Shown here: positions 54,876-63,670 of the stretch, in pieces | Layout of the letters: the number at the start of each line of letters is the position of its first letter | Numbering within the stretch: position 1 is the first letter of the stretch | From: Bacillus sp. RO3 | GTDB taxonomy: Bacteria; Bacillota; Bacilli; Bacillales; Bacillaceae_B | DNA: 64,000 nucleotides | Assembly: GCF_012911895.1 (NCBI RefSeq) | Contig: NZ_JAAXCV010000023.1 | Coordinates: forward strand, 62,001 to 126,000 | Direction: 5' to 3' | The notes under the pieces: model-generated | What the model was told of the DNA's origin: nothing | Seen by the model: the letters and a program-made list of their open reading frames with translations, nothing else | The model's database searches: none | Made by a program: the position numbers and the translations under genes

Positions 54876-56236
54876 AAATAAATGAGACTGAATCCCATCC
54901 ATCCTTTATTCACAGGCTGACAGAAGAAGAAATAATCAGTATTCAAAAAGGTTTATCTAGTAGAGTAGAGAAGAGTCATCTATTTCAATATGAGAAAGAT
55001 ATCAATGTATACAGCATTCCGATATTGATGTCTAAAGAAGAACATGAATCCCTCTCGGAAGACTGTTCAGAGATATTGAATCTTATCATGAAGATACCAG
55101 GCACTTTATTTGAAAATGATATAGAAGCCTATTTAGACTTACTTGGCTATGATAGTGGAGAGAAGCAGTTACTCATGTCCTTTCATGACTTTTCATCATC
55201 GGACTGCTGGTTTTCCAGGGCGGATCTAATTGAATCCGAGGAAGGTTTTAAGCTGATTGAGTTTAATGTGGATAGCAGTGTTGGAGGGATGGAAACTGGT
55301 CAATTAAGCAGGATCATTCAAGGATTATATGAACAGAAGTTGAAAGATTATCACTTCCTCGATCCTTATGAAGGAATGATAAAAGAGTTTGAGGAGTTAT
55401 TTTCTAAATTAGGATGGAAAAAAGAAGAAAAGACAATAGGGATCATTGACTGGTATCCCGATATGCTGGAGTATCTACAAGACCATAAGAACTTGGCGAG
55501 GATCTTAATGGAGAATGGATTTAATCCAGTGATATGCCATCAAGAGAATATGATTAAAAAGGGGAATGAACTCTATTTAGGTGATAGGAAAATAGATATA
55601 TTATACAAATTCTTCTTGCTATCTGATGCTAAAAAGAGTATCTCTCACTTGACTGATCTTTTACATCCGGTTCACACCAGTGATGTTAGAATGATCAATA
55701 GCTTATATACAGATATTTACAGCAATAAAGGTAACTTGGCCTTGTTATGGGATGCACGCTACTTCAAGACCTTACCAGTTGTACAACAGAATCTGGTTAA
55801 AAGGTATATTCCGTGGACAAATTTCTTCACACCGAAATCCACTATTGTCCATAGAGGAAGTCTAATTTCTTTAAAAGATTTTGTGTGTAATAATAAGGAC
55901 TCACTAGTTTTGAAACCGATTAAGGGATATGGGGGGAATGGTGTTATTCTAGGTTGGACAGTATCACCAGAAGAGTGGAAAGCGGAAATTGAAATCATCA
56001 TGAACAGGGATGAACCGTATATCGTACAGGAAAGAGTGGAATCTATACCAAAAGAATTACCCTATGTAAAAGATGAAAAGGTTGAATGGTTAGATACTGA
56101 TTTAAATTTTGGTCTTCTTTTATGTAAGAATGCACCGAATGGATTATTTGTAAGAGGAGTACCTAAAGAGGCAAATACTCTTACAAACATTAATAAAGGA
56201 GCAAGCATTGGAACAGCATTAATAAAGAAAATATAA
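54872..56236 (+). CDS. ATP-grasp ligase of glutathionylspermidine-synthase-like (permuted) type
   Basis: 454-residue protein, last of the operon. Features resemble circularly permuted / GSP-synthase-like ATP-grasp enzymes: SRADLIESEEGFKLIEFNVDSSVGGMETG (~115-142, metal/ATP acid in EFN), a nucleotide-lid region, VLKPIKGYGGNGVILGW (~345-361) and YIVQERVESIPKE. The order of EFN before KPIKGYGG is permuted relative to RimK. Likely forms a second or third amide bond. The tail contains NTLTNINKGASIGTALI, similar to the ends of other such ligases. Confidence 0.78.
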   Translation: MKINETESHPSFIHRLTEEEIISIQKGLSSRVEKSHLFQYEKDINVYSIPILMSKEEHESLSEDCSEILNLIMKIPGTLFENDIEAYLDLLGYDSGEKQLLMSFHDFSSSDCWFSRADLIESEEGFKLIEFNVDSSVGGMETGQLSRIIQGLYEQKLKDYHFLDPYEGMIKEFEELFSKLGWKKEEKTIGIIDWYPDMLEYLQDHKNLARILMENGFNPVICHQENMIKKGNELYLGDRKIDILYKFFLLSDAKKSISHLTDLLHPVHTSDVRMINSLYTDIYSNKGNLALLWDARYFKTLPVVQQNLVKRYIPWTNFFTPKSTIVHRGSLISLKDFVCNNKDSLVLKPIKGYGGNGVILGWTVSPEEWKAEIEIIMNRDEPYIVQERVESIPKELPYVKDEKVEWLDTDLNFGLLLCKNAPNGLFVRGVPKEANTLTNINKGASIGTALIKKI

Positions 56237-56310
56237 ATTTGATTTTTTTTAATGTTAATGGGCTCCAAAATTAAAATGGAAATCCTTGAATACTCTTTGA
56301 ACGTTTTGAG

Positions 56311-56338
56311 CTATAAGTGGTTCTTCTTATAGTTATTA
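56311..56338 (+). terminator. Weak hairpin after the biosynthetic operon
   Basis: CTATAAG / CTTATAG stem with TTATTAT after it, 75 bases past the last stop. A plausible but weak terminator. Confidence 0.4.
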
Positions 56339-56382
56339 TGAGAAATAAAGGCTGACAGTCTGATCTCAGATTATGCACAAGT

Positions 56383-56454
56383 TTCAAAATATAGTTGAAC
56401 CTCGTTCATCAGCTCTACTAATTGAACAAGGTTCAACTGAATATATATTTTGAA
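56383..56454. repeat. 72-bp palindromic element downstream of the cluster
   Basis: GTTGAACCTCGTTCA (56394-56408) is nearly complementary to TGAACAAGGTTCAAC (56423-56437), and the outer TTCAAAATATA (56383-56393) pairs with TATATATTTTGAA (56442-56454) after a short bulge. No T run follows, so it looks like a palindromic mobile repeat or remnant rather than a terminator. Confidence 0.6.
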
Positions 56455-56872
56455 GCAAAAGAAGAAGGATGATATTTCTATTCCCTTCTAATTATTGTTC
56501 TCTTACATATTTACTTATGGAAATAATAATAGTTAGCTACTATTTTTTGTTACGGTATGTATCTACGTTAGTCAACTTACCATTTTTATTGTTTATGTTG
56601 TAACAAAAATGTTCGTTTTTGTTATAAAGAGAACAGAACTTTAAAGCAAGGTTTAAACTTAAAAATTCACGAAATACTTTCACCCTAGTTACACTTGTAT
56701 GAGTTACTTTTTTTTGTAAATGTACTTGTATCCTGTGAAAATAATTAGAATAACTATCATTGAGACTACAAGCTCTTCGGTAGATATTCAATTTAATCGT
56801 CTACACAATGTCGGTTTGAAATTAAAAGTCTCTTCATCCAAATAACCCCTTTTCCATTTTATTAACAAAGAA

Positions 56873-57080
56873 TTATTGTTTTAACATTAATTCTATATTT
56901 TTTAAGTGCTTTTTTAATAGATTTCTGTGTCTGTCCTCACCAATATTTGTTGCATTTCCCTTAATTACAGTAACGTAATTATTGGACCATATTAACAAAA
57001 TGCTCTTTTTTCCTAAGAGAATTTCCGACAGGAAGCCCTCTTAAAAGGGGTTCATTTTTAAATCCATCAATAATGTCCAT
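56873..57080 (-). pseudogene. Possible degenerate reading frame, unknown origin
   Basis: Reading minus from ATG 57080 gives MDIIDGFKNEPLLRGLPVGN then SLRKKEHFVNMV. One frameshift later it reads SNNYVTVIKGNATNIGED, then RHRNLLKKHLKNIELMLKQ and a stop. The joined text looks protein-like but I recognise no family and there is no ribosome site. The rest of 56455-57275 holds nothing I can support; it is very A/T-rich. Confidence 0.25.
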
Positions 57081-57275
57081 CACAGCTTAATTTTGGCCCT
57101 TCCCACGCTTTTTTTAAAGACGAAATATGGAAAGACTCCTAGACTGGTGGTAACAGTGAAAGGAGTGAAGAAGTGCATGATTATGTTATTATTCTTGACT
57201 GGCGGATTTATGATGGTGTTATTCAGAATCCGAACGATAAATTTATAAGTTAATAATACAGGTAACATAAATGTG

Positions 57276-57303
57276 CATTATACAATAACGTTATTGTATA
57301 ATG
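57276..57303. promoter_or_regulatory. 28-bp perfect palindrome over a TATAAT
   Basis: The 28 bases centred at 57289/57290 (core TACAATAACGTTATTGTA) are perfectly self-complementary. The right arm contains TATAAT (57296-57301), a likely -10 for the leader peptide and the FusB-family gene. An operator for an unlinked repressor is the simplest reading. Confidence 0.6.
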
Positions 57304-57329
57304 TATTTTAATAGAGGAGGTGGTAAATA

Positions 57330-57428
57330 ATGGCGAACCTCATCATTCATTTGCCAGAATTTGAAACGGCTCATGCAAAGCCTGCTATGGGAAAGGCGAT
57401 ACTTTGTATGGGATGGACGCTCATCTAA
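57330..57428 (+). CDS. Candidate 32-residue leader peptide of the fusB-like gene
   Basis: ATG 57330 follows a near-ideal GAGGAGGTGG. The peptide begins MANLIIHLPEFETAHAKPAM and ends GWTLI. It stops 65 bases before the FusB-family start, and its stop overlaps one arm of the AGGCGAT / ATCGCCT stem. A short, well-initiated peptide ahead of an SD-masking hairpin is typical of antibiotic-induced translational attenuators. It has no recognisable family. Confidence 0.55.
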   Translation: MANLIIHLPEFETAHAKPAMGKAILCMGWTLI

Positions 57429-57482
57429 TCGCCTGATAGCATGGTTTTGCGCCTTATTTTATAAATCGATTAAAATAAGGAG
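57394..57482 (+). promoter_or_regulatory. Candidate translational attenuator masking the fusB-like SD
   Basis: Stem one: AGGCGAT (57394-57400) with ATCGCCT (57428-57434), formed from leader-peptide codons. Stem two: CCTTATTTTA (57452-57461) with TAAAATAAGG (57471-57480), which covers the AAGG of the AAGGAG ribosome site (57477-57482). A ribosome stalled on the leader could rearrange these stems and free the SD. Confidence 0.6.
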
Positions 57483-57492
57483 CTGAACTGAA

Positions 57493-58137
57493 TTGAACGA
57501 AGCAAAACCATTCATGAGACCTGATCAATATAACTTTATCCGTGCACAGGTCCGGAATTTAGTAGGAGCGCATGCGTCAGTCAAAGATCAGGATGTTATC
57601 AAAGCATTGAAATATGGTGCATTTGAAAAGTCGCTGGGCATCTTTGGCTCTATGGATGAAAAAGTGGATCCCCTCTTAAAACGGATGATGGAAATCGAAG
57701 AATCGAAGGAAGCGGAGAAGTTCCTAGACGAATTACATGTGTATGTCATTCCATTTCGGAATCTATCGGAAAAAGCTGTACAGAAATTGTTTCCGAAAGT
57801 AAAAAAGCTTAAAGTGCCTTCGCTTAAGGAAATTGACTTGAAGGAACTCACTTATCTAGGGTGGTATGATATCCGATCAAATCGCAAGTATCTGATTGTG
57901 GAGGTCAATGGCAAACTCAAGGGGATTCAAGGAACCTTCCAGGGAAGCAATCGAAAAAGCATATGTACATTGTGTGGTGGGCATGAAGAAGTCGGTCTAT
58001 TCATGTGCAAAGTGAAAAGTGGGAAAGAAACATATCTGAGCAGAGGTAACTACATCTGTAAGGATAGTCAAACTTGTAATTCCAATCTCATCACTAGGCG
58101 AAAGCTTGATGATTTTGTGGATATGTTAGAAATCTGA
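57493..58137 (+). CDS. FusB/FusC-family EF-G-binding protein
   Basis: 214-residue protein of the FusB family, which binds elongation factor G and rescues ribosomes stalled by fusidic acid. N-terminal helical domain PFMRPDQYNFIRAQVRNLVGAHASVKD; C-terminal treble-clef zinc domain with four Cys in CTLCGG, FMCKV and ICKDSQTC, and the conserved YLGWYD segment. TTG start 57493, ten bases after AAGGAG, matches family N termini. Could give low-level fusidic acid tolerance or be a chromosomal EF-G partner as in Listeria and Bacillus. An SD-masking hairpin and leader peptide lie upstream. Confidence 0.86.
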   Translation: MNEAKPFMRPDQYNFIRAQVRNLVGAHASVKDQDVIKALKYGAFEKSLGIFGSMDEKVDPLLKRMMEIEESKEAEKFLDELHVYVIPFRNLSEKAVQKLFPKVKKLKVPSLKEIDLKELTYLGWYDIRSNRKYLIVEVNGKLKGIQGTFQGSNRKSICTLCGGHEEVGLFMCKVKSGKETYLSRGNYICKDSQTCNSNLITRRKLDDFVDMLEI

Positions 58138-58161
58138 GGGGTTTTCCCCCTCGGTTTTTTT
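58134..58161 (+). terminator. Terminator of the fusB-like gene
   Basis: CTGAGGGG / CCCCTCGG stem over TTTTC, then seven T; it overlaps the stop codon. Confidence 0.9.
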
Positions 58162-58213
58162 ATGAAGAGGATTCCGTGAAATAATAATTAACGCAACTAA
58201 CAAAAAAATAAAG

Positions 58214-58291
58214 AACGCCGGGGAACCTTAATATAAAAGGATTCTTGGCGTTTTTCATTGAACCCATCGTTACCCAGTAAATTCCCATTAA
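58214..58291 (+). repeat. Hairpin plus 20-bp tail, right copy of the bracketing repeat
   Basis: AACGCC...GGCGTT forms a hairpin with T run (58214-58255, also a plausible terminator). After 17 further bases comes ACCCAGTAAATTCCCATTAA (58272-58291), identical to 43982-44001 and at the same distance from TTGGCGTTTT. The left copy keeps only a degenerate hairpin. Confidence 0.75.
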
Positions 58292-58339
58292 CGAACCACT
58301 GATTTTATTGTAGAATAAAGGAATGGGAGGTTACGAATC

Positions 58340-59683
58340 ATGAATTTGAAAGCAGGATTATTTCAAAATCAACAATTAAAACTACAAATGACGCAACAGC
58401 TCTCACAAGCCATCACCATCCTCCAATATTCTTCGATGGAATTGAATGCTTACTTAGAAGCAAAGCAATTAGAGAATCCCCTTATTCAACTGGAATCACC
58501 AAAGCCCGACCCCCTTCATCAAAGAGAACCTCTTACGTCTAAACGGACCGCCGGCAGTAATACGGAACATACTGTGGATTGGTATGAATATGTATCTGTG
58601 CCGAAGGGATCCATATCAGATGCTCTAACTGTTCAATTAAATTTGAAATCGCTTACTTTATTAGACAGGAAGATCATGGAAGAGTTGATATACAGTTTGG
58701 ATGATAATGGTTACTTAAGAATCGACGAAGATTCTTTTACCGGAAAACACGGGATTGAAAGCGATCGACTGGAAAGCTATATATTGATCCTGCAGCAAAT
58801 GGAACCTGCTGGGATTGGGGCCAGGTCATTGCAGGAATGCATCTCTCTCCAACTGCAGCGAAAGGCAAACGTTCCTCCCATTGTTCCTGCGATTGTCGAC
58901 AATTATTTCCAAGCGTTTGCCGATAAGAAGTGGAAAAAGATCGCAAAGGAACTGTGTGTTGAGATGAAAGATATACAGCAGGCTGCTGATTATATTCAGC
59001 AATGTAATCCGCGCCCGGGAGCTAAGTATGTTCATCATATATCTGAATACATCATCCCCGAGCTTGTGGTAAAGGTCCAGGGTGATCATACGGTTACCGT
59101 CTCACTGAATGACGGGACGACGATAAACGTCACCTATAATGAAGAATACAAAGAATTACTCCAATTCCATCCAGATCAAGAAGTCCAGTCTTATCTACAG
59201 GAAAAGGAGCAGGACTTCCAGTGGTTACTGCAAAGCTTACGGCAGCGGAAACAAACAATCCTGAAAGTGGGCAGGATGCTAGCTGAAAAGCAGAAAGCCT
59301 TCTTTTTAAATGGACCTTCTGCCATCCAGCCACTTACCTTAAAGCAGGTGGCCGATGAAATCGATGTTCATGAATCCACCATCAGCCGCGCCGTCAAGGG
59401 GAAATATATGCAGACCCCATATGGAATATTTGAGTTGAAGTATTTCTTCTCGTCCGCAGTAAAATCGGTGAAGCTGGAAGACTCAGAGATTGCATCAGCC
59501 ACAACGGTGAAGAGTGAGCTGCAGAAGCTGATTGAAGAAGAAGACAAAAAGAAACCCCTATCAGACCAGAAAATTGTTAATCTATTATTGGATAAGGGGT
59601 ATGATGTATCAAGAAGGACCATTGCGAAGTACCGCGATCAGTTGGGGATTGCATCGTCTACGATGAGGAAGAGGTATGAATAG
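58340..59683 (+). CDS. rpoN: RpoN (SigL), sigma-54 factor
   Basis: 447-residue RNA polymerase sigma-54. N-terminal Gln-rich activator region (LFQNQQLKLQMTQQLSQAITILQYSSMELNAYLE), core-binding domain, helix-turn-helix (TLKQVADEIDVHESTISRAVKGKYM) and the RpoN box as SRRTIAKYRDQL near residue 430. GGGAGG precedes the ATG. In bacilli SigL serves amino acid and acetoin catabolism. No sigma-54 activator gene is in the window. Confidence 0.95.
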   Translation: MNLKAGLFQNQQLKLQMTQQLSQAITILQYSSMELNAYLEAKQLENPLIQLESPKPDPLHQREPLTSKRTAGSNTEHTVDWYEYVSVPKGSISDALTVQLNLKSLTLLDRKIMEELIYSLDDNGYLRIDEDSFTGKHGIESDRLESYILILQQMEPAGIGARSLQECISLQLQRKANVPPIVPAIVDNYFQAFADKKWKKIAKELCVEMKDIQQAADYIQQCNPRPGAKYVHHISEYIIPELVVKVQGDHTVTVSLNDGTTINVTYNEEYKELLQFHPDQEVQSYLQEKEQDFQWLLQSLRQRKQTILKVGRMLAEKQKAFFLNGPSAIQPLTLKQVADEIDVHESTISRAVKGKYMQTPYGIFELKYFFSSAVKSVKLEDSEIASATTVKSELQKLIEEEDKKKPLSDQKIVNLLLDKGYDVSRRTIAKYRDQLGIASSTMRKRYE

Positions 59684-59699
59684 AAGCTTGGTTGAGTGG

Positions 59700-59738
59700 T
59701 TGTACCAGGTACAGGATGGGGTTTTTGTACCAGGTACA
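59700..59738. repeat. Two TGTACCAGGTACA near-palindromes
   Basis: TGTACCAGGTACA occurs at 59701-59713 and 59726-59738, each a palindrome with a single central base. They lie just after rpoN. Such GTACCAGGTAC strings are dispersed in bacilli; the pair could pair as RNA into a short hairpin. Confidence 0.6.
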
Positions 59739-59804
59739 TCCAACTACACCCACCCCAACCCAAACAAACACGCTACCTACAACTAAACAAAGCGAGGCAA
59801 CAAC

Positions 59805-60047
59805 ATGAACCCTGTCAATTTCTATACACGAACACAATGCGGTCTATGTGAAGACGCAAAAATTACGTTAAAACTCCTTCAGGAAGAGATGGGATTTCGT
59901 ATAAACGAAATCGACATCGATGGAAGTGACGATCTGACAGAGCGCTTTGGACTGATGATTCCTGTCGTGGAAGTGGCTGGAGACATCATTCAGTATGGGC
60001 AGATTGATTATTTTACGCTCAGCAAGCGTTTACATGAAAAAACCTGA
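59805..60047 (+). CDS. Glutaredoxin-like protein
   Basis: 80-residue thioredoxin-fold protein of the glutaredoxin/DUF836 type. CGLC redox pair at residues 12-15 (TRTQCGLCEDAK), cis-Pro in MIPVVEV, and a C-terminal helix. Common just ahead of cggR in bacilli. Partner unknown; dithiol mechanism likely. Ribosome site is AGCGAGG about 12 bases upstream. Confidence 0.85.
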   Translation: MNPVNFYTRTQCGLCEDAKITLKLLQEEMGFRINEIDIDGSDDLTERFGLMIPVVEVAGDIIQYGQIDYFTLSKRLHEKT

Positions 60048-60057
60048 TGGTTTCTAG

Positions 60058-60086
60058 TTGAATTACTTTTCATACCCTGCTAGAAT
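60058..60086 (+). promoter_or_regulatory. Promoter of the cggR-gapA operon
   Basis: TTGAAT, 17 bases, TAGAAT, with TGC giving an extended -10. The CggR operator begins 39 bases after the -10, so the repressor would act downstream of the start site as a roadblock, as in B. subtilis. Confidence 0.8.
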
Positions 60087-60124
60087 TGAATTTGAAAGCA
60101 GGGATGAATTTTTTTTGAAGGTAG

Positions 60125-60160
60125 TGGGACATAATATGTCTATGTGGGACTTTTTTAGTC
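60125..60160 (+). promoter_or_regulatory. CggR operator (tandem half-sites)
   Basis: TGGGAC-N6-TGTC-N4-TGGGAC-N6-AGTC reproduces the spacing of the B. subtilis operator CGGGAC-N6-TGTC-N4-CGGGAC-N6-TGTC, with three substitutions. Fructose-1,6-bisphosphate relieves binding in B. subtilis. Confidence 0.9.
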
Positions 60161-60198
60161 CATCATACCCACGGACTTCATTTGAAGGAGCTTTTAAC

Positions 60199-61215
60199 AT
60201 GGAATCTTTAATAGACATACAAAAGCGATTATTACCTGACCTGCTTGAAGTTATGCAAAAAAGGCATCAAATTCTTCGTTCCATCCGGTTCATGCAGCCT
60301 GTGGGACGCAGGAGTCTGGCCCAGAATATGGGACTGACGGAACGCGTTCTCAGAAGTGAAGTGGAATTTCTGAACAATCAGGATCTCATAGATATTAAAA
60401 CCTCGGGAATGATCATGACAGAGGAAGGTATCCAGCTTTTAGAGAGGCTTGAAAGCATGATGAGGGAGATTTCAGGAATCAACGCAATGGAGCAAGAATT
60501 AAAATCTTTACTTAATCTTCATGAAATTGTAATCGTTCCGGGGAATAGTGATGAGTCTCCTTGGGTAAAAGAAGAATTAGGGCGTGCATCAGCTTCCAGT
60601 ATGAAACGCCGGCTTAAGGGGAATACTATCATCGCTGTGACTGGAGGTTCGACGATGGCAGCCGTGGCAGAAAGGCTACCTGATTTCTCTGACGATACCC
60701 TGTTTGTTCCTGCACGGGGTGGAATAGGAGAAGACGTTAAAAACCAGGCAAACACCATATGTGCCAAGATGGCTGAGCATACTGGGACACGACATCGTGT
60801 TTTATATGTGCCGGATCAGGTTAGTAAAGAGGTGTATAAGTCCTTCTTGAAAGAACCGATGATTAAAGAAGTTCTGAATCTGATCAAATCTGCCAACATG
60901 GTTCTCCATGGAATTGGGGATGCTATCACAATGGCCGAAAGGCGGAAGACCAGTGATGAGGACTTTGAGAAGATCACAGGCGGCCATGCAGTTGGGGAAG
61001 CATTCGGGTATTATTTTAACGAAGCGGGTGAAGTGGTACATAAGGTGCCAACGATCGGCCTGCAATTAGAGGATTTAAGTCATATCGAACATGTCATTGC
61101 CGTCGCTGGCGGCAGCTCGAAGGCGAAAGCGATCCGGGCGTATATGAAGAGTGCTCCACCAGCCACCGTTCTCATAACGGATGAGGGAGCCGCGAGAGAG
61201 CTTTTAAAAGGGTAA
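60199..61215 (+). CDS. cggR: CggR, central glycolytic genes regulator (SorC/DeoR family)
   Basis: 338-residue repressor of the gapA operon. N-terminal winged helix (MQPVGRRSLAQNMGLTERVLRSEVEFLNNQDLIDIKTSGM) and a C-terminal sugar-phosphate-binding domain (TVTGGSTMAAVAERLP, FVPARGGIGEDVKNQANTI, GIGDA). ATG 60199 lies eight bases after GAAGGAG; the open frame back to 60058 spans promoter and operator and is not coding. Autoregulated through the operator at 60125-60160. Confidence 0.95.
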   Translation: MESLIDIQKRLLPDLLEVMQKRHQILRSIRFMQPVGRRSLAQNMGLTERVLRSEVEFLNNQDLIDIKTSGMIMTEEGIQLLERLESMMREISGINAMEQELKSLLNLHEIVIVPGNSDESPWVKEELGRASASSMKRRLKGNTIIAVTGGSTMAAVAERLPDFSDDTLFVPARGGIGEDVKNQANTICAKMAEHTGTRHRVLYVPDQVSKEVYKSFLKEPMIKEVLNLIKSANMVLHGIGDAITMAERRKTSDEDFEKITGGHAVGEAFGYYFNEAGEVVHKVPTIGLQLEDLSHIEHVIAVAGGSSKAKAIRAYMKSAPPATVLITDEGAARELLKG

Positions 61216-61223
61216 GCCCTTTT
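61206..61223 (+). other. Stem-loop at the cggR-gapA junction
   Basis: AAAAGGG / CCCTTTT pair over TAAG, spanning the cggR stop. In B. subtilis the cggR-gapA mRNA is cut near the end of cggR, and a stem-loop stabilises the gapA part; this hairpin is in the corresponding place. Confidence 0.6.
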
Positions 61224-61255
61224 GAAATATAAAAAAATCATCCTTAACCATCTAA

Positions 61256-62278
<1,023 letters not shown>

Positions 62279-62362
62279 TCCTTAAAGTTTTGTAAATTGA
62301 CATCATTAGCATGGTGATTGATGGATAAATTTTGTCCCACCATCTATAATGAAGATGTGTTG

Positions 62363-62399
62363 AAGGGGAGCGGGGAAGATTCCCCTCTCCCCTTTCTTA
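62363..62399 (+). terminator. GC-rich hairpin between gapA and pgk
   Basis: GGGGAGCGGGGAA pairs with TTCCCCTCTCCCC (one mismatch), followed by TTTCTTATTGTTT. It probably attenuates readthrough from gapA to pgk or protects the gapA 3' end. Confidence 0.65.
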
Positions 62400-62459
62400 T
62401 TGTTGTTTCTATTTATTTGAAAAACATGAAGAAATTGAGAAATGAAGGAGGCCTTTACG

Positions 62460-63644
62460 ATGAACAAAAAGTCGATCAAAGATGTCGATGTAAGAGGGAA
62501 ACGCGTATTTTGCCGTGTAGACTTCAACGTACCAATGTCTGAAGGCAAGATCACAGATGAAACCCGTATCCAGGCTGCACTGCCTACGATCAAGTACTTG
62601 GTGGATGGCGGAGCGAAGGTCATTTTGGCAAGTCACTTAGGCCGTCCTAAAGGTGAAGTAGTGGAAGAACTGCGTCTGACGCCGGTAGCCGAAAGACTTT
62701 CAGAACTTCTTGGGAAACATGTAGCCAAAGCGGATGAAGCGCATGGTGAAGCTGTTCAATCCAAGATCAGCGACATGACTGAAGGGGACGTTCTTGTATT
62801 GGAAAATGTTCGCTTCTACCCTGGCGAAACGAAAAATGATCCTGAGCTTGCAAAAGAATTTGCAGCCCTTGCGGATCTTTATGTCAATGATGCATTCGGT
62901 GCTGCCCACCGTGCACATGCTTCAACTGAAGGAATTGCGAAGCATCTTCCTGCTGTAGGCGGCCTTCTGATGGAAAAGGAGCTTGAAGTATTAGGAAAAG
63001 CCCTTTCCAATCCGGAACGCCCATTCACAGCCATCGTCGGTGGAGCGAAGGTAAAAGATAAAATCGGTGTCATTGACAACCTCTTAGATAAAGTGGACAA
63101 CCTCATCATCGGTGGCGGACTTGCTTACACATTCGTGAAAGCCCAAGGCCATGAAGTCGGGAAATCCCTTCTTGAGGAAGACAAGATCGATTTAGCGAAG
63201 CAATTCATGAAGAAAGCAGAAGAAAAAGGCGTTAAATTCCTTATGCCTGTTGATGTAGTCGTTGCTGATGACTTCTCAAATGATGCAAATACGAAGGAAG
63301 TGGACATCGATTCGATTCCTTCTGATTGGGAAGCACTTGATATCGGTCCTAAGACTAGAGCGTTATTCCAAGACACGATTAAAAGCTCCAAGCTTGTGAT
63401 TTGGAACGGACCTATGGGTGTATTCGAATTAGAAACATTTGCAAATGGAACGAAAGCCGTGGCAGAGGCGTTAGCCGATGCAGCAGATACATATTCTGTT
63501 ATCGGTGGCGGTGACTCTGCAGCAGCCGTTGAGAAATTCGGTTATGCTGATAAGATGAGTCATATTTCTACAGGTGGTGGAGCTTCTCTTGAGTTCATGG
63601 AAGGAAAAGAACTTCCTGGAGTCGTAGCTCTTAACGATAAATAA
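62460..63644 (+). CDS. pgk: Pgk, phosphoglycerate kinase
   Basis: 394-residue glycolytic kinase. N-terminal signature [14 protein letters not shown] (~13-26), substrate-binding HLGRPKG, hinge region, and nucleotide-binding [14 protein letters not shown] then [10 protein letters not shown] at the C terminus. ATG 62460 lies eight bases after GGAGG; the frame upstream to 62442 covers that site. Follows gapA after 180 bases. Confidence 0.97.
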   Translation: MNKKSIKDVDVRGKRVFCRVDFNVPMSEGKITDETRIQAALPTIKYLVDGGAKVILASHLGRPKGEVVEELRLTPVAERLSELLGKHVAKADEAHGEAVQSKISDMTEGDVLVLENVRFYPGETKNDPELAKEFAALADLYVNDAFGAAHRAHASTEGIAKHLPAVGGLLMEKELEVLGKALSNPERPFTAIVGGAKVKDKIGVIDNLLDKVDNLIIGGGLAYTFVKAQGHEVGKSLLEEDKIDLAKQFMKKAEEKGVKFLMPVDVVVADDFSNDANTKEVDIDSIPSDWEALDIGPKTRALFQDTIKSSKLVIWNGPMGVFELETFANGTKAVAEALADAADTYSVIGGGDSAAAVEKFGYADKMSHISTGGGASLEFMEGKELPGVVALNDK

Positions 63645-63670
63645 TCGCATTCCCAAAGACCAACACTTAA

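Noticed and set aside
62318-62542. 74-codon frame between gapA and pgk
   Set aside because: It overlaps the intergenic hairpin and the pgk start in another frame and has no ribosome site.
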